A stretch of DNA of 14,971 nucleotides from DATEVL01 sp964448245. Lineage in GTDB: Bacteria > Chloroflexota > Anaerolineae > Anaerolineales > E44-bin32. Where the stretch lies: the NCBI GenBank assembly GCA_964448245.1, contig CAYUWF010000056.1, positions 1 through 14,971 on the forward strand. The letters run 5' to 3'. Below are positions 13,698 to 14,971 of this stretch, piece by piece (position 1 is the stretch's first letter; every line of letters begins with the position of its first letter). A program made the translations under genes and the position numbers. Under the pieces are notes generated by a model. The model ran no database searches. It was not told the DNA's origin and worked only from the letters and a program-made list of their open reading frames with translations.

Positions 13698-14891
13698 TCA
13701 GGGTGTGGACGACGGCGCCGAAGGCCCCTGAAGCGTAGCGGAAGGGGTCGGGGTCAGCGTGGCGATGTAGCGCGCCAGGATCCAGCCCTGGCGGCCGTCG
13801 GCGACGCGCACCTGCAGCCATTGCTCCCCGCCCACATCCTCGGGGCCGGCGATGATCACCACGGGCAGGCCTTCGATCAGGCCGCTGCTGCTAACGCCGT
13901 TGGGTGCATCGCGCAACAGAACGCCGGCCCCGCCGGTGCCAAACACCAGCGCCGCTGGAGGAGTCGGCGTGATGGTGGGCGTGGACGTGTCGGTGGCGGT
14001 GGGTGTGATGGTGGCGCTGGCCGTCGCCGTCGGCGTGCGGGTGGGGGTGGGGGGCGGAGTCGGTGTGGCCGTCGGCGTGGGCGATGGCGTCGGGGTCGGC
14101 GTCGGCACCGCGGCGAGCACGGAGACGCCGAGGTTAAGAGCGCTGATCAGCCCGATGGCCGCCATCAGGCCGACCGCTGCCGAAAGGGAGTAGCCGCTGC
14201 CGGTGAGCGGGCGGAAACCGAACAAGACCAGCACCAGGCCGCAGGCCACGACCGCCCACGACAGATTCAAGGCGAAGGTCATCGAGGCGCCCTGCCAGAC
14301 CGACGGCTGGGCCGTCGCCAACCCGTAGCCGACGGCGCCGGCCGGGAGGAGAAGCTCGTAGGCGACCAGGGCGCTGGCGATCGGATCGATGGTGCCGGTC
14401 CGGGATAGCGTCACACCCATCAGCGAGGCGCCGGCCAGGACCACTAGGAAGTCGAGCAGGTTGAGTTCGGCATAGCCTGCCGCCAGAACCGAGGCGCTGC
14501 CGGCGTCTCCGATTCCTCCTGTCAGGCCGGCGGCGATCAGCACCAGCAGCGACGCCAGCAGGAGCGCGCCGATCTGCCGGCCGAAATAGCGCAGCGAGCC
14601 GCAGACGGCCGCCAGCGCCATCCCGGCCACCGGAGTCAGCCGCGGGGCGACGAGCACCGCCGCCACCAGCAGCGCCAATTGATCGAAGCGGAAAGCGACA
14701 CCGATCAGCAGGCCGGCCAGGGCCGCGAACAAGTACAGGTCGATTCCCGGCGAGACCTGGTGGGCCAGCTCCTCCAGGTAAGCCTCGCGCTCGTCGGCTC
14801 GCATCTGAGTCAGCATGCGGCCGGCGCGGCGTCGGCGGGCGCGCGGCAGCGTTTCGGGGTCGTCAATGGGCTGCAGGGGTTCGAAGGTCAT
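13698..14891 (-). CDS. DUF389-like membrane protein with Pro/Thr linker and C-terminal SH3 domain
   Basis: A 397-residue protein from ATG 14891. After a ~50-residue charged N-terminus, six to seven hydrophobic helices lie at about 53-290 of the 411-residue numbering. They include LLVAAVLVAPRLTPVAGMAL, which resembles the AxLVAPLxxP core of the DUF389 family. Next comes a ~50-residue PTPTPTPSPTPT-type linker. A ~65-residue bacterial SH3-like domain follows (GVLLRDAPNG, LIEGLPVVII, WLQVRVADGRQGWILARYI) and a short Pro/Ser/Thr tail. The SH3 domain is presumably extracytoplasmic and could bind cell wall or another polymer. ATG 14891 is preferred over ATG 14933 because it overlaps the stop of the right-edge gene as ATGA, a pattern seen elsewhere in the window, and the extra 14 residues look non-conserved. 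The role of DUF389 proteins is not well established. Confidence 0.75.
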   Translation of the reverse strand: MTFEPLQPIDDPETLPRARRRRAGRMLTQMRADEREAYLEELAHQVSPGIDLYLFAALAGLLIGVAFRFDQLALLVAAVLVAPRLTPVAGMALAAVCGSLRYFGRQIGALLLASLLVLIAAGLTGGIGDAGSASVLAAGYAELNLLDFLVVLAGASLMGVTLSRTGTIDPIASALVAYELLLPAGAVGYGLATAQPSVWQGASMTFALNLSWAVVACGLVLVLFGFRPLTGSGYSLSAAVGLMAAIGLISALNLGVSVLAAVPTPTPTPSPTPTATPTPPPTPTRTPTATASATITPTATDTSTPTITPTPPAALVFGTGGAGVLLRDAPNGVSSSGLIEGLPVVIIAGPEDVGGEQWLQVRVADGRQGWILARYIATLTPTPSATLQGPSAPSSTP

Positions 14892-14971
14892 CGGCGCGGA
14901 CTCGCTACGAGCCGCATCGGTCGCTCGAGCCATCCCAGGGCGTCGAGGATCGAGGGCGCCATCACGTCGCA
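14888..14971 (-). CDS. C-terminal fragment of an upstream gene (3' end only)
   Basis: Reading leftward from the window edge, 27 codons are open and end in TGA (14890-14888). The stop overlaps ATG 14891 of the DUF389-like gene as ATGA. Visible residues include DVMAPSILDALGWLERP and end in RLVASPRR. Too little is present to name a family. The evidence is the open frame to the edge and the ATGA junction, both of which could arise by chance in GC-rich DNA. Confidence 0.45.
   Translation of the reverse strand, partial: CDVMAPSILDALGWLERPMRLVASPRR

Overview
The window is a GC-rich (roughly two-thirds G+C) bacterial scaffold. It fits best with Chloroflexota, probably an Anaerolineae-like member. 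The support is circumstantial: two membrane proteins carry long Pro/Thr linkers before an extracytoplasmic domain, there is a large ATPase/TPR signalling protein, and the gene gaps hold short palindromic repeats of a kind I associate with that phylum. No rRNA or tRNA is present to confirm it. Two runs of exactly 100 N (12154-12253 and 13570-13669) mark scaffold joins, so this is probably a metagenome or draft assembly.

Layout: only the left-end gene is on the + strand. It is the C-terminal part of an AAA-ATPase/cyclase-type TPR regulator (3-1865), interrupted by an in-frame TGA at 1344. It meets the leftward genes tail to tail with overlapping stop codons at 1862-1865. All other genes run leftward. 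In order of transcription, the first leftward block is a small membrane protein (6382-5750), a 76-residue zinc-ribbon protein (5686-5456), a 64-bp tandem repeat, thioredoxin reductase (5285-4362), an alpha/beta hydrolase (4359-3559) and an MscS-family channel with an unusual C-terminal insertion (3562-1862). The last three are packed with a 2-base gap or an ATGA overlap and look like one translationally coupled operon.

The middle block is a TPR/transmembrane/Pro-Thr-linker/HExxH putative metallopeptidase (10310-8439), followed after 31 bp by a NarL-type sensor histidine kinase with a GAF domain (8407-6650). No response regulator is nearby.

The right block is a metal (Mn/Zn/Fe-type) ABC uptake operon. 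It starts with an MtfA-like zinc peptidase (13441-12623), which overlaps the lipoprotein binding-protein gene by ATGA (12626 into the first gap). The ATPase (12134-11316) and permease (11319-10486) follow, joined by a TTGA overlap. Upstream, beyond the second gap, is a DUF389-like membrane protein with a Pro/Thr linker and a C-terminal SH3 domain (14891-13698). A gene fragment at the right edge overlaps it by ATGA.

The intergenic regions are rich in hairpin-forming repeats: 5314-5450, 6434-6620, 10334-10364, 10429-10453 and 13481-13551. The most notable biology is the coupling of an MtfA-type peptidase to a metal importer, the split MscS cytoplasmic domain, the cytoplasmic-TPR/extracellular-peptidase fusion, and the DUF389-SH3 fusion. 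I saw no clear defence, CRISPR, prophage or transposon system.
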